Below, piece after piece: positions 10,072-21,299 of a stretch of 64,000 nucleotides of DNA. The notes beneath the pieces were generated by a model, which did no database searches, had not been told where the DNA came from, and saw nothing but the letters and a program-made list of their open reading frames with translations. Made by a program: the position numbers and the translations under genes. Within the stretch, counting starts at the first letter, position 1; each line of letters starts with the position of its first letter. Origin of the DNA: Alectoria sarmentosa (lineage: Eukaryota; Ascomycota; Lecanoromycetes; Lecanorales; Parmeliaceae); contig WOGZ01000013.1 in NCBI GenBank assembly GCA_009733775.1, positions 62,001 through 126,000 on the forward strand, written 5' to 3'.

Positions 10072-12380
10072 ATAGGTAGTCAAGGGATGCGAAACGAGTT
10101 CTTACTCACGTTTCAAGTCGGGTCTTTGGTCATGAGCATCCTTTTAAAGTGTGAAGTGGCGGGATCCTGGGCCTGATTCATTCTGTCGTTGTTTGCACGG
10201 CATCGACATGAAATCTTAATTTTGACCTAGACCAAGCTTTCTATCCGATCGCCTGCGAATGCGTTTCAGCTCAACCAGCCCTTGTCGCCTTGGTGTACTT
10301 CTCAATTCTTCCCCACGTCCTCACTCTCCTTCAATTCCTCCCGGACCTTTTCCGTTTGAACAGCATTTCTCTCGAGGTTTCGCATCTGGAATTAATGCAA
10401 GCGTCTTCGATAAGTTTCTCCGTTCCTCTTGTAGTGATTAGCTGCTTCCGGAACATCATAGCAGGGACCGCAGCCTGTCTTCTCCGTGGTAGGGCATTGA
10501 TCACGGACCACGCGTACATAGCATGGCGCCCAGAATATGACCATGGACTACTCGTACTTAGAAAAGAGCCAATACAATGTCCAACTCAGAATCGTATAGA
10601 CCACAATGGAGGGAATGCGGACCCTTTGAAAATTGTCACGAAGATGTCGCGAAGGCGTTCGCCGCCTGCAGTGGGAACGGGATAGTTGTACGTATGGTCT
10701 GTCGACATCGTCTTTCAAGCACAGCGAACGTTGATGTGGGGTTCGTGACAGCTACAGGGGACTCCTTGATATTTTCTAGAATGGAGGCGTTCTCGTTTGT
10801 CAAATTAGGCGGCCAGAATAGCAGCAGCCTCAGTGCTATTGCTCTGCTGAGCGGTCACGAGCTTTTTCTTTCAAGACCACGGATCAGTTCTCTGGTACCA
10901 TTTCTAATCTAATAAAACCCGAGCCGACTTGAAATCCCATGGCCTATTTCCAGTCTGGGTACTTTTTTGGAACTCTCCTCTCCTGCCTGATGAGGACTTG
11001 CTGTCGCGATTCTTCGCTTTCTCCCGCCGGGGCGCTCGCCTGCCTTCGTAACATAGCGTATCACGAATACGCTGGCAGGAGTTTCGTGTTCATGTCGAGC
11101 TGTGATAGGTACAGGGTCTTTGCACGACGGGTTGCCCCCCCTGTGGTTGCCGAGCAGTGGCTTGGCGAACTCCCAGCACGCGCATTGATCCAATCTCTTT
11201 ATTAAGCGGCCAAGATTGATTTGGCTGCTCATGGAACCTAGCAGGGAGGCAGCCCGCTGTGCAAAAGACCCTGTATGTTGGAAACGGTAGAGGACCAGAC
11301 GGCCGGGTCGGACTAATAGCCCTACGGGCTGCATTGTTGCCCACGTGATCGTCAATCATCAAAACGCGTCCTGAAGTCTTACGCAGATTAAGTTATGATC
11401 TCGAGCTCTTCGAGATTGGGCTAGCCGAGATCTCGGAAGTGTCGTTAGAGTGCGATCTGGATCCTTCCCGGAGACAACTCCGTAGGCATTTCGTATTCGG
11501 AGCCATCAACGCCAGGAAGTTGATTCTTAGATAGCCAGCTCGTAGGATTTGTGGAACGTGTTCAGGCTCCAGGAACCTCCAGGAACCTCGTTTGTTTGGT
11601 TCCAGGAAATCACCTGCGTCTTTCGGTGACCGAGCAGTTGGAGATTTCTTGGCAGATTCGCCGTTACAAAGAAAGGGATAAATTACAGCGCTAAACATTA
11701 GCGTCCGATCTCTTTCCCGGAGATAGAGCAGGGCTAATCGTAAAGTTTCCGAAGATACAGTAGTCTGCATCTCTCCCGGCACGACACGCTCTTTATGCAC
11801 CACCAGGCACCAGGTTCGGATCGAGCTTTCGTTGCGAAGCTACAAGACGTTCCTCACCAGAAGGAGGAACGCGCTCTCAACGATTGGCCGCTCGTACACA
11901 TCATGACCAGCCAAAAAGACTGGAAGCAGGCAAGGTGTGCCCATCTCGCACTCAAACTGCCTCAGGGGCACACCTGGATGTGGTCAAGTGGAGCTTCCCC
12001 ATACTCGATGTCCCCAATGAGAAGGGTACCAGACATGCCGAGATCCGACGCTATGGAAGGTTTATGAAGCTGATGTCAACGAGAGGTCCCATCAAGAATC
12101 TTCGGCTCCGTGATCAAAAGCATATGACAGAAGTAGCAGTGCTAAACGCAGCTAGGTATTGATTTGTGAAGCGTGGACTGAGAAGTTTATTCCGAATCAC
12201 GAGGTGGGAAGATGGTATATTTCAGCCGAGCGAGACAGGAGAGAAAGTAAAGAAGACTTAAAGAAGCCCTCCCCGTCTCCTCGAAACCCATAACTCCCAT
12301 CCGCCTTGCTCCCCTCGTCAGCAAACACCTTTTCCCCAACGCCTATCCCCATCCCCACCGCCACCGCCAAACTACCCAAA
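10072..12380. other. Long intergenic stretch, no supported gene
   Basis: Several ORFs of 60-150 codons lie on both strands (for example minus 10909-11355 and 11393-11803, plus 11795-12162). They overlap each other, lack splice-linked partners and show no motif I know. The segment 11396-11440 has short inverted GAGATCTCG-type words. The end near 12290-12380 is C-rich, like a pyrimidine-rich promoter of the next gene. Confidence 0.4.
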
Positions 12381-13024
12381 ATGCATCTCACAGCCATCCT
12401 GCCCATCCTCGCCCTCGCCGTCACCGCCCTCAGCGCACCCCTCGAGACGCGCCATCGGGGCCCCGAGGAATACTACTCTCTCGGCTGCCCCACAAACACC
12501 ACCAGGCCCTACGCGTCTCAACACGAGCAAACCGAAGTCCTGAACACCTTCGCCAACGAAGTCTTCGTGCAGCAGCAAGTCGCCCTCGGCTACGACACCT
12601 ACGCCGCCGTGAATTTCATCAACCATGCCCCTGAAGTCTCGGGCGTAAGTCACACAATCCTGCTTCATCCCTCCCTTCCCACAGCAAAAGTTTTCTGCTC
12701 CATTGACCCTGGCCGCAATTTCCTCTTCCTCCTCAAAAGCGAAAACATGACAGCTGATACCCACCCCAACAGAGCGGCATCGCCATCGTGGTCCCCTTCC
12801 AAACCGCCGAGCTCAAAGGCGGCTCCGTCGACCTCCAACGCGTCTTTGTCGGCACCAACCTGACCGGCACGTCCTTTGGCACCATCCACTTCCGAGGCAA
12901 CAGCGTCGCGTTCGGCGAGGGCGACATTGCGGGCATCTGGCGCATGATCGGGACGTGTCTGGTCGAGTATTGGGATGTGGCTTCCGGGGTGGAGGCGAGC
13001 GAGAATCCGATTGCTTACTTTTAG
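12381..13024 (+). CDS. Secreted SnoaL-like (NTF2-fold) protein
   Basis: Two exons, 12381-12644 and 12773-13024, joined across a 128-nt GTAAGT...AG intron, code for 171 residues. The N-terminus MHLTAILPILALAVTALSA is a clear signal peptide. The mature part shows the pattern of small fungal SnoaL-like/NTF2-fold proteins: a helix ending in YDTYAAVNFINHAP, then LQRVFVGTNL, GTIHFRG and a C-terminal IAGIWRMIGTCLVEYWDV. Relatives include polyketide cyclases and many extracellular proteins of unknown role. An enzymatic role next to the Ayg1-like hydrolase and the oxidase is possible but unproven. An in-frame ATG further upstream exists, but only 12381 gives a signal peptide at the start. Confidence 0.8.
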
Positions 13025-13233
13025 GGTATATGGGATTGGGGGGTGAGGGGGGGGGAGCAAGGTAATAGGGAGCTTGCAAGCAAGTAATTAATGGAAACGA
13101 AAGGCTGTGGAGCTGTGTGTCCATAATTGTGTAAATATGTATGCGAAATGAAAAACCCCCTAAACCACCACCAACAATCCACCAACCCCAAGAATCCCTC
13201 TTCCTCCCTCAATCAATCCATCTCCTCAAAACC

Positions 13234-13258
13234 CTGCTGCTGCTGCTGCTGCTGCTGC
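13234..13258. repeat. CTG trinucleotide tract
   Basis: Eight uninterrupted CTG units. It lies just downstream of the SnoaL-like gene, outside the coding sequence. Confidence 0.85.
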
Positions 13259-13810
13259 ACTGATACACATGGTCCACACCATCGCGTCCGAATCCCTGCC
13301 TTTATCACTCAAATCCAAATCGCCAGCAAGCAAAAAAACCCCCCACTCCTCCCTTGCCGCTCCACCGTCCCGTTGTCGTGACAACCACCTCATCCCATCA
13401 CCCTAACCCCGCGCACTCCTCAGACCTCCAAACCACCAATCTCCGTCCTCAACATCAACGCTTTCTTTCAGGTCGAGTTTCCATCTCTCCCCACCCACTC
13501 GCTCGCTCGCTGCAGCGGGAGAACAGATCGATCTATCCGCTTAGCCCCCTTTCCTCGTGGATGCATGCATGCACAAGACTCATGGGGGGGGGGGTGGAAA
13601 TGTGAAATGGAAAGGTGAAGGTGAGTAGGGAAAAGCGCTGACTAATATCAATTCAGTACCTTTTGCACCTACCTTAGTAATGTACCGCCCTCACGGACCA
13701 AACTAATTCCGATCGCCAAGCTCGGCCCAACTCCCGTGCCCCCTAAGCGAATAGGTAAGTACCTTGGAGTAAAAGTGGTACCTACCTAGGGCTACGAATT
13801 CACCCCTATG

Positions 13811-13843
13811 TACTTACCTTACTTACCTTACCTTACTTACCTT
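13811..13843. repeat. CTTA/CCTTA short tandem array
   Basis: Alternating ACTT and ACCTT words form a 33-base array. The complementary words (AAGGTAGGT) recur at 14121-14140, so the two blocks could pair as a long imperfect hairpin. Confidence 0.6.
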
Positions 13844-14109
13844 GTGTTTTTTCCCCTTCGTTGACCGAAACATACATACCAACCTACTTTACCTATAGTA
13901 TGTTCTGTCGCACGGTCTGCCGCACTCGCATGATGCAGAAGTGCGCTGTCTGGTCTGTCTGTCGGACATATTTCTAGTGGCACCTTGGGAGTTCCGGGTT
14001 GTTTTTTTAATTTCTCCGACGGGGCATGTCGGTGAGCTGATGGGGTAATGAATGGATCGATTTCATTTTTCATTTTTGAGGGTGTGGGTGCGTGGTGGGT
14101 GGCGGTTTT

Positions 14110-14196
14110 GATTAGTAAGCAAGGTAGGTAAGGTAGGTAGAGTTGGGCGGATTGATTAGTAAAGTACCTAAGGTAAGGAGGTAGAGTTGGCTTGGC
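14110..14196. repeat. Imperfect 44-bp tandem duplication
   Basis: Both halves start GATTAGTAA and end in GGTAGAGTTGG followed by GGCG; the middle parts are built of AGGTA words and have diverged. Confidence 0.5.
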
Positions 14197-14443
14197 GGGA
14201 TGGGATAAAGATGGATAAGCTGTTTTGGTTGGTATGATTGGGAAGTTGGTTTTCATGATTGTCAACTGGATAATGGAAGAGGAATGAATCGAGTGATCGC
14301 TATTAATGCTATTAAATAATTTTTTCTATTCCCGTTGCGACTTTGCGCTTGTCTATGTCCTAAACTTACGGCGCAAGCATGTACCGTCTATCCACTCCAA
14401 ACTCCTTCATCGGCGCCGCCTTCCTCTTCTGTACATCCTAACT

Positions 14444-16568
14444 CTAGTAGCCCCCATTGCCATTTAAGTAATTTTCCGGTATTGTCGGCCAAACATCCAC
14501 CCCGTCCATCATGGTCATCGCCATTCCTCCCGTCAAATGCGTCTGGATGTGGCAGTGCAGGTAGAATGCGCCGGGATTCACGACTTGATACCGGAACGCA
14601 ATCCATGCAGGCCCCTGCAACACACTCGGTGTAGTGAAGCTATCCCTCAACGAAGGCGTTTCCAAATTGAAGCTGCCCGGTATCTCCTGCATGGCGTCGG
14701 CCACTGTGCTGTAATTGAAAGTACCGGTGCCGGCGCCAATCAGGTAGGCCTTGTTGCTGTGCTTGTGGACGGGATGGGCGGGTTGGGCAGGAGCGGCGGA
14801 GTTGAGAACGACCTGGAGGACTACGTCGACCCATGTACCGTTAATGGTACGGATGATTAGGGAAGGGTCGTAGGCGTCAGGGTTGGATGTGGAATTGGGG
14901 TGGAAGAGGAGGGGCGTTTGGTAGTTCGCCTGTGTGTCGTATAGGTTGCTGCCGCTGAGCGACCAATTGTAGTTGGCGCCAAGGCGGCCGAGTTTGAGGA
15001 TATGGGTAGCGTCGGCGGTAGCTGCGGGCTTACTGGCAGGATAAGGAACTAGGAGAGTTTCGTCGAGGGGGATGACGGAGGCAGTGGTGTTGTCACCGGC
15101 GTAATTGATGTACGCAGTCGCATTCACTGTGCTGTTGGTGGTTGTGGCGTTGTAATTGTGTCGACCTTTGTATGAAGTATGATTTTGGTAGGATAGCTTT
15201 GCATAGCCAGAGAGTATCTGATCTGCGCCCGAATTTGCGACGCGGATGGTGTAGTCTCCGGGTGTTTGATCAAGCTTGATCATCGCAGAGAAGCGCTCGC
15301 CGTTGTACAGGAAGACTGTGTCGGCTAGTTGGGGTTCGATGTAGATACCATCCACGGCATAAATCCACATGGGATGAGAATCGATGGAAAATACAGGGGT
15401 CTTGATACTCATGGCGCTGACGATCTGTAAGTTGAACCATCCGTCCGCAGCGTCAACATAAAAAGTCTCCATGCTTCCCTCCGTTGGCGTGCAGCCATCG
15501 AGGAAACCAGTTGGAACGAGTGCGATGTTAGACGTGTAGTTCAACCCTTCATCCAAGGCGGATTTGGTCGGCGGCGTGCACCTAGTGCGATGTCAGTGAT
15601 TGCATTGCCCATCGGAACGTAGATCGGACTCACCCTCTGTCGCTCACCGTCGATCCATTCAACAGATGCAACAAAGGTGGGGGGGTGAGCGCATTCAGCA
15701 ATGCCTGGGGCTGGCAATTAACGGCTCCTTTGCCGTTGATCAAGAGACTGTCAACGCAGAAGAGATCGAGGCCTGAATCTACTTCAACGGCCCGATATTC
15801 TGAGGAGGTCAGATGGTCCCAGTCGGAGAGCATAGCGAATTGAGCCTTCTTCTCGGCATTTTGCATTGCAGTGATGCTGGCGTTGGTGCTGTTTGCAATG
15901 AGCCCAAAAGGTGAAGGCTGACTTGATGGAGGACTAGAACCTGTTGTGTGAGTTGCGAATCATGCAGCTTGGGCTGTAGTCTTACGTGATGAAAATCGGT
16001 CCATAGAGACCATCTTGGATTTCTCCTTGTGCGTGACCGTGGTACCTGAGGCCCTGTCAACTGATGGATTATAATGGAGGTTTGGCTGTGATCGTACCAG
16101 TAAGCACCATACTGAGTAGCGGTCCACGTGTAGGTGAAACTTCCGCCTTGGGGAATAGGTTTCTGGGATACACCCGGTGTTCCATCTGACCATGGGGTAT
16201 CTGTTTGCCTGGTCACCTGTCAGCGTTGCCATTCCAGACTTTGCCGGTACCTTCAAATCTGGCCAACCTACTCAATACCATGAAAATGGACGGTCGAATC
16301 AAAAGGAAGGTTGTTGTGAACGACAAACTGGGAAGAATCAGATCTGTTTTTGTTCGTGGAGCAAGTGACTGACCTCTACATCGTCTCCATAATTCAGATT
16401 CAGTTGGGGCCCTGGCAGTTGCCCATTGCTCAGAATGACATATCTAGATTGGCCATCAGGTGCTCTGACTTCCCATGTCAGATTGATCTCAAAGTAGACG
16501 TGAGCGCAAAGAGAAAGCGGCGCATATGCCAACAGGCATACAGCGAAAAAGGGTCTGGGTAGAAACAT
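14444..16568 (-). CDS. Secreted multicopper oxidase (ascomycete laccase-like)
   Basis: Six exons: 16568-16374, 16327-16272, 16208-16098, 16045-15986, 15933-15634 and 15581-14444, giving 619 residues. The five introns are 46-63 nt and all keep the frame. The start gives signal peptide MFLPRPFFAVCLLAYAPLSL. All four copper signatures are present: HFHG (His 79, 81), YWYHGH (His 123, 125), HPVHKH (His 510, 513, 515) and HCHIQTH (His 583, 585, 589, Cys 584) with a Met at 594 as the likely axial type-1 ligand. So the enzyme should be active: it oxidises phenols or metals and reduces oxygen to water outside the cell. The HPVHKHSNK form of motif 3 is the one I associate with pigment-type ascomycete oxidases such as Abr1. 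That and the Ayg1-like neighbour suggest a pigment role, which is inference. Confidence 0.9.
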
Positions 16569-19432
16569 TGTCGAAGGATCCAGGAAGCCAGGGAGAAAGG
16601 AGACCAAGAGACGGACCAAGAGAAGTGAAGGAAGCCATGAAGAGGATGAGGTCGATGATATTAAAGAGATGTTTGTCAGTAGCTCATACCGTGGCAAAGA
16701 CCGAGAGGGGTCAAGATAGACATGAGTACCTGAGCCAACCGCGGTCTCACAAGCCCCCTTGAGATGCTAGCCTGGGGCAGGATCCCGAAAAAGTCCCGAG
16801 TGATTTTGAGAAGAATGAATTATAATCGACCATGGCGATGAGTCTTGACGAAGGAAGCCAAAGTGAAAGTAAGCGTGGGGAGGAAGGCTGGACGGGTCAC
16901 TTGAGATAGATTGGCTTTGAGAATGGTAGATGATGAATGCATGTCAATAGTACCTAAGCGTCCAGGGTCCATGTAGGTAGTACCAGCAGCGTAAAGTATT
17001 CAGCCTCGTCCGCCGAAAGGTGCATTGAATTACCGGCCCGGCAATTCACTACTTTCAATGAGGACTAAAGTACGTTGTATGCTGGGATGAATACAATGAA
17101 TTGCTTGGACCCAGCAATGCATCAGCGTGCATTAGCAGACGCGCGTCTTCCATTTGATATGTATCATTCTGTCACTACCATGACCAAGGAAAAAAAGTCG
17201 CATTCAAAAGACGGTCGACTGTTGGACAAGATCTCATCTCACTCGATCTCGCCCCCGCGGGTCCAAGCTTAGAAAGCTTGATTTTCTTACCTAAGCATCT
17301 ATCTCCGGATCTATCTCCGGAGACCAAGCACACTAGCACAGGGGAAGAAGTGCGACTAGCCTCGGTCTCCTTCCAACCTCTAGACCTTGTTCTATACTGG
17401 TAATTGGATACTACTGACGCGCGCACGTTCAGCTGCGCAACTGCCTATTGGAGTCTGCGTAGAATAAGGTAAAAAGGAAATGTTACAGATCAGACTCTCT
17501 CTCAAACACTATCGGGTAGAGACGCTTTGTCACTTTGCTTGTCCTTTTCTATGATCGTGGGTTTCCGGTTTGGAGCTTTGAAAGTCAATCGATATTTGAA
17601 GTGAAATGACATCTTCATACTTTACTCTCATGATTACGAGATCCGGTTAAGTACTGAATTTCTAAGTAGTACAGCACTAACCAACGGTCCGCTCGCTTGG
17701 AAATTAATAACCTCACACAACGCCTCAACCCCCCTTAGTGTCCGCGTAGCTATCCAGAGAGGCTTTGAAACCTACTCATGATCCGAGTATGAAGAAATTT
17801 TATTAAAACACGTGCTGGTGGTGGTTCGAACAGAGTCCTGAAGCATTGAATACGATGGATGAATACAGTTATCCTTATCGCTGTGAAAGTATCGCGTACT
17901 CGTACAGCCTGCAGGGCTGCGATGCTCAGACCTCCATCTGCGCCATCATCGTCCATGCCCACTGAGGTCTGAGAGACGTTTTGGGGCCCAGGATGACAAC
18001 GCAACGCACCGTGTAGCCCACCCTTGAAGCAGTCTATGCCCTGAGTCTCAATCGCCAACTCTGACACCAATCATCTCTGGAGGCGCTTCGGTCAACGTTC
18101 GCTCAAGCATCATGTGTGTCAGTGCATACATTATGTGGGGCTGAAGATGCTCGGATTTGTCACTCTATTCGCGCCTGCCTATTTCGAGGTTGCTTGTTTG
18201 GGACTTCCCAGCCTCTACGAGTACATGCTGAGCGTTCTTGAGCATGTAGTTTCAGCAAATGCAATGATGGTGATAAGGGTGGCGCTCAAGCCTTGCGCCC
18301 CGGACCCAGCCGGTACTCTTGGCGGTTTGCCCGGACCCTGATGCTCTAGCTGAGGTGATATGTCTTGGCCCACGTGCTGCTGGCTGCACTAGCCTTTCTC
18401 CCAACCATGGGCGTCCAGAACAGAGCTTCGTTTCCCCTCTTGAGGCTTCTAGTTGCCCGTTGGCCTAGACCTAGAGAGGAGCGGCCAAATCCTGCTCATC
18501 GTAGCCTTCTGATTGAGGGTAGCGGCTCTGATCCAAGATTGTTTTGACGTCAACGATAATCTCGAGTAACCGAGTCAGCATCAGCTTGTCGCCATGTCTC
18601 GAGCGTGAAAGCCCAGTCCTTCGCGCTCCTCCACTCTCTTGCGCAATGCAATTTCCCTTCCTTGGTCATTGGCTTAAACAAACGCGGCTAAATTGACTCA
18701 ATCTTGCGCGACGGTGGAGACGGTGGAGTTAGCCGGGTCACGGAAAGAAAGTATAACCTCGTCTTCGAGCATCTCTTTTCCATAACTTGCCATTGGCTTC
18801 TCCAATTGAAGCAACCCCTGAATATCCACCAGCATCCCGTCAAGATTAACGTCGACCGGCCAAGGCCCATGTTGGTCTGATTGGCCTTCAGGGGAAATCT
18901 CACTATGCCTAGCGTCTCAAGTCGCCTCTGATCACATAGACGCCGAATTGGCTGTTTACTCCGTGCCAAAGCTTGTGTTAATGTCTCGTATTGAGATTAA
19001 GACTCGATCTCGTTGCCCAAATTGGCAGATCCGTCTTTCTCCTCCTTCTCTGTGCCATCACCATCGCTCATACGCATCTTAGGTTTTCACGGTACTATTG
19101 GTGCCCACAACTTAAAATCCATCTTCGCGTTTGAGACCAATGAGAAAAGCTGCTTCTTGGCCCTGCGGGCTCGGGATCCATCAAGAGCGTCTTTGCTCTT
19201 TAAAGCCAAGCCCAATTGGGCAGCTTCTACAGTAGATATGGCTTCGATGAAGGCTTGTTGACATCGTGTTGGGCAGCTAGCTATCTCATGGTCCATGCCA
19301 TGGCCGCAGTGGTAGTATACACAGATTCTCTGCTTTCATTGTCAGCAATCACACACTCAAAATGTACGAGAACGGACAGTTTTTATGAATATAGCAGACA
19401 AATCCTCGGTTGTTGCCATCCATTTCAGAGTC
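16569..19432. other. Gene-poor stretch, left part of a 9.6-kb desert
   Basis: Apart from the oxidase promoter at the left edge I find no supported gene. ORFs of 60-106 codons are scattered on both strands without motifs. Short direct repeats occur (for example ATCTATCTCCGGA twice near 17297-17325). Confidence 0.4.
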
Positions 19433-19896
19433 TTGATTGATGCCGTTATGCTTTTCATAGGAATTGTCACCTTGCCCTTCATCGATATAGCCGTTATGCC
19501 CTTCACAGGGGTTGCCGCCTTGCCTTTTACTCATATTGCCATTGTGCTTTGAACGGTCGTAAAGATTGCAGTTTTGCCTTCCATCAGAACTACCGCCTTA
19601 CCCTCCATAGGGGTTGCCGTCTTGTTCTCTATAGGCATTGCCGTCTTATTTTTCGTGGAGATTACCGTTGTACCCTCCATTGATGTGATCATTCTACCTT
19701 TCACGGTCATTGAGATGGACCGCCTTATCCTTCATTGATTTTGCCATTGTGCCCTCCGTAGAGATTACTGTTCTGTTTATCGTAGGCATTTTCGTTTTGT
19801 CTTTTATACGGATTGCTACCTTGCCCTCCGTCGATGTTGTCATTATGTCCACCATTGGGGTTGCTTTTACGTTCTTCAGGGCCATGGGTGCGTTAT
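19433..19896 (-). repeat. 24-bp minisatellite, about 19 diverged units
   Basis: About nineteen units of 24 bp (two of them stretched to about 30) run head to tail; a typical plus-strand unit is CCCTCCATAGGGGTTGCCGT followed by CTTG. The period is a multiple of three. On the minus strand a unit reads as an octapeptide close to QDGNPYGG; one 19767-19890 segment reads through four units in frame (GHNDNIDG, GQGSNPYK, RQNENAYD, KQNSNLYG). This looks like the repeat part of a former Asn/Gly/Tyr-rich protein gene on the minus strand, now broken by stops and by units of the wrong length. The strand given is that of the octapeptide reading. Confidence 0.68.
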
Positions 19897-20394
19897 ACGA
19901 TTTAGTCACAGCAATAAGACTGAGCTCGCTCAGTTTGAATAGAAAATGACGGATCAGGCTTAACACCGTACGCACGCCGCTGCCGTGTTTGATGGTGTCA
20001 TCTTGATCGGCATCCAAGCACTATTATGCCCATGACCGCGCGTGGTCGTGCCGCCCAAGCATCCACCCCGTACTTAGTATGTAAAGCAAATGACCTTTTC
20101 GTCCATGAATTCATAGCACATTTTTTTCTACAAGTCTATAATCGTATCTTCTCCAAACCAATCCAGCAAAAAGAAATCTATCGAACCACTCAAGGACCGG
20201 TATATATCATCAAACCACAAACTTGCTTCATGAGCAGAATCTCATAAACATATGAAATAAACGTTGTCGTAACAAGGGTAAGCATTGAAATGTCATTCAT
20301 CGTACAGTAACTTTTTATCTCTTTTCGATAAGCAGAGTCCAGGCTTGCTCAGAAGGCTACAAATCCTTTTTTCTTCCGTCTTTTCATATCCATC

Positions 20395-20725
20395 GAGATC
20401 CTAATCTAGCAAGCTGCTGTTGCGCTAGCACAGCGACTTCATCCTATAAACCATCCGCCGTATCAAAAAAGATGCGTGACAAGCCGTGACCAACTTTATT
20501 TCTATGATCAGGAATGTGTTGAATAAACAGATTGAGTCGCCGTAACTGATCCGCCCAATGGCCATAGATCTCTTCGTGAAGATCAGATTTTGAAAAATAA
20601 ATAAGCGGCTTATGGTCTGTGTGCATCACGACAGGCAAATAGGGATGCTTGTAAAGCTAATCGTACCTTTTGTCGAACCTCACAATAGCTCATATCTCAC
20701 GCTTGTATGTTGGATACCTCCGCTG
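20395..20725 (-). mobile_element. Ty3/gypsy retrotransposon relic (RNase H domain)
   Basis: The minus strand reads RRYPTYKRE, stop, AIVRFDKRYD, stop, LYKHPYLPVVMHTDHKPLIY, then RRLNLFIQHIPDHRNKV and LSRIF. This is the order of the RNase H domain of Ty3/gypsy polymerases: YPTYxRE, TDHKPL, and the H-x-P-D/G-x-x-N ... LSR end. Two in-frame stops break it. No integrase, protease, gag or long terminal repeats were found beside it, so it is an isolated, non-functional fragment. Confidence 0.75.
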
Positions 20726-21119
20726 AGTGACTGTGAAAGGAAAGGAAGGAATCATGAATGATAGGGACTTCCGATGGTCCTTTCGTAGTAGGTACGTCTG
20801 CTTCGGTAGCGGGTTGGAATGGTGTGACAGATACTTCTTGGGCTTCTCGTATTTACTCTTTATGTAGGATGAAAATGGCGACCATCGTCCCGGTATACCA
20901 CGTGTCTTTCACAACGATAATCACTCCCGTTCGCTTTCTTTTCTGTACACGTCTTCTTCACAAGATAGACTGGGAGTGAAATAGCCATTCTGCTCTCCCT
21001 TCAATCACCTCTCACGCTTCGTTGACATCAACCATAGTAGAGGAAGCATCAAACGAGCTTAAAGTAGTTTCTAGAAGTCTTGCGGATTGATCCGTCAGGT
21101 CTCTCGTATATTTTTCCTT

Positions 21120-21240
21120 TTCGCCTGGGTTCATTGCTGCCGCGATGTCCTCTAGAGACATAGCTGTTGCCGTTATGCACTCTAGAGCCATAGGGGATGC
21201 TGTTCTATTCACTATAGTCATACGTGTTGGCGTATGACAG
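21120..21240 (-). repeat. Second small patch of the 24/30-bp repeat family
   Basis: Three units of 29-30 bp share the GTTGCCGTTATG / CATAGGGGATGC words of the minisatellite at 19.4-19.9 kb. On the minus strand a unit reads HNGNSYVSRG, matching the octapeptide with two extra residues. The two patches flank the gypsy relic. Confidence 0.5.
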
Positions 21241-21299
21241 GATTCGGGCCCTTGGAAACTGGGATTTTTCTGAAATGCTCTCGGAGGTACGATCATGTA

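Larger units (their letters stand above)
13025..14443. other. Intergenic with several simple repeats
   Basis: No gene is supported. The stretch is unusually rich in simple repeats: a CTG trinucleotide tract, an 11-base G run near 13584-13594, a CTTA/CCTTA array and its inverse further on, and a degenerate 44-bp tandem duplication. It is the 3' flank of both the SnoaL-like gene and the convergent oxidase gene. Confidence 0.5.

Noticed and set aside
10909..11355. 148-codon minus-strand ORF between the Ayg1-like and SnoaL-like genes
   Set aside because: Overlapped by similar ORFs in two other frames; no motif; chance open frames are expected at this base composition.
17821..17840. tRNA B-box-like GGTTCGAA word
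   Set aside because: The last bases do not match the B-box, there is no A-box upstream and no cloverleaf can be drawn.
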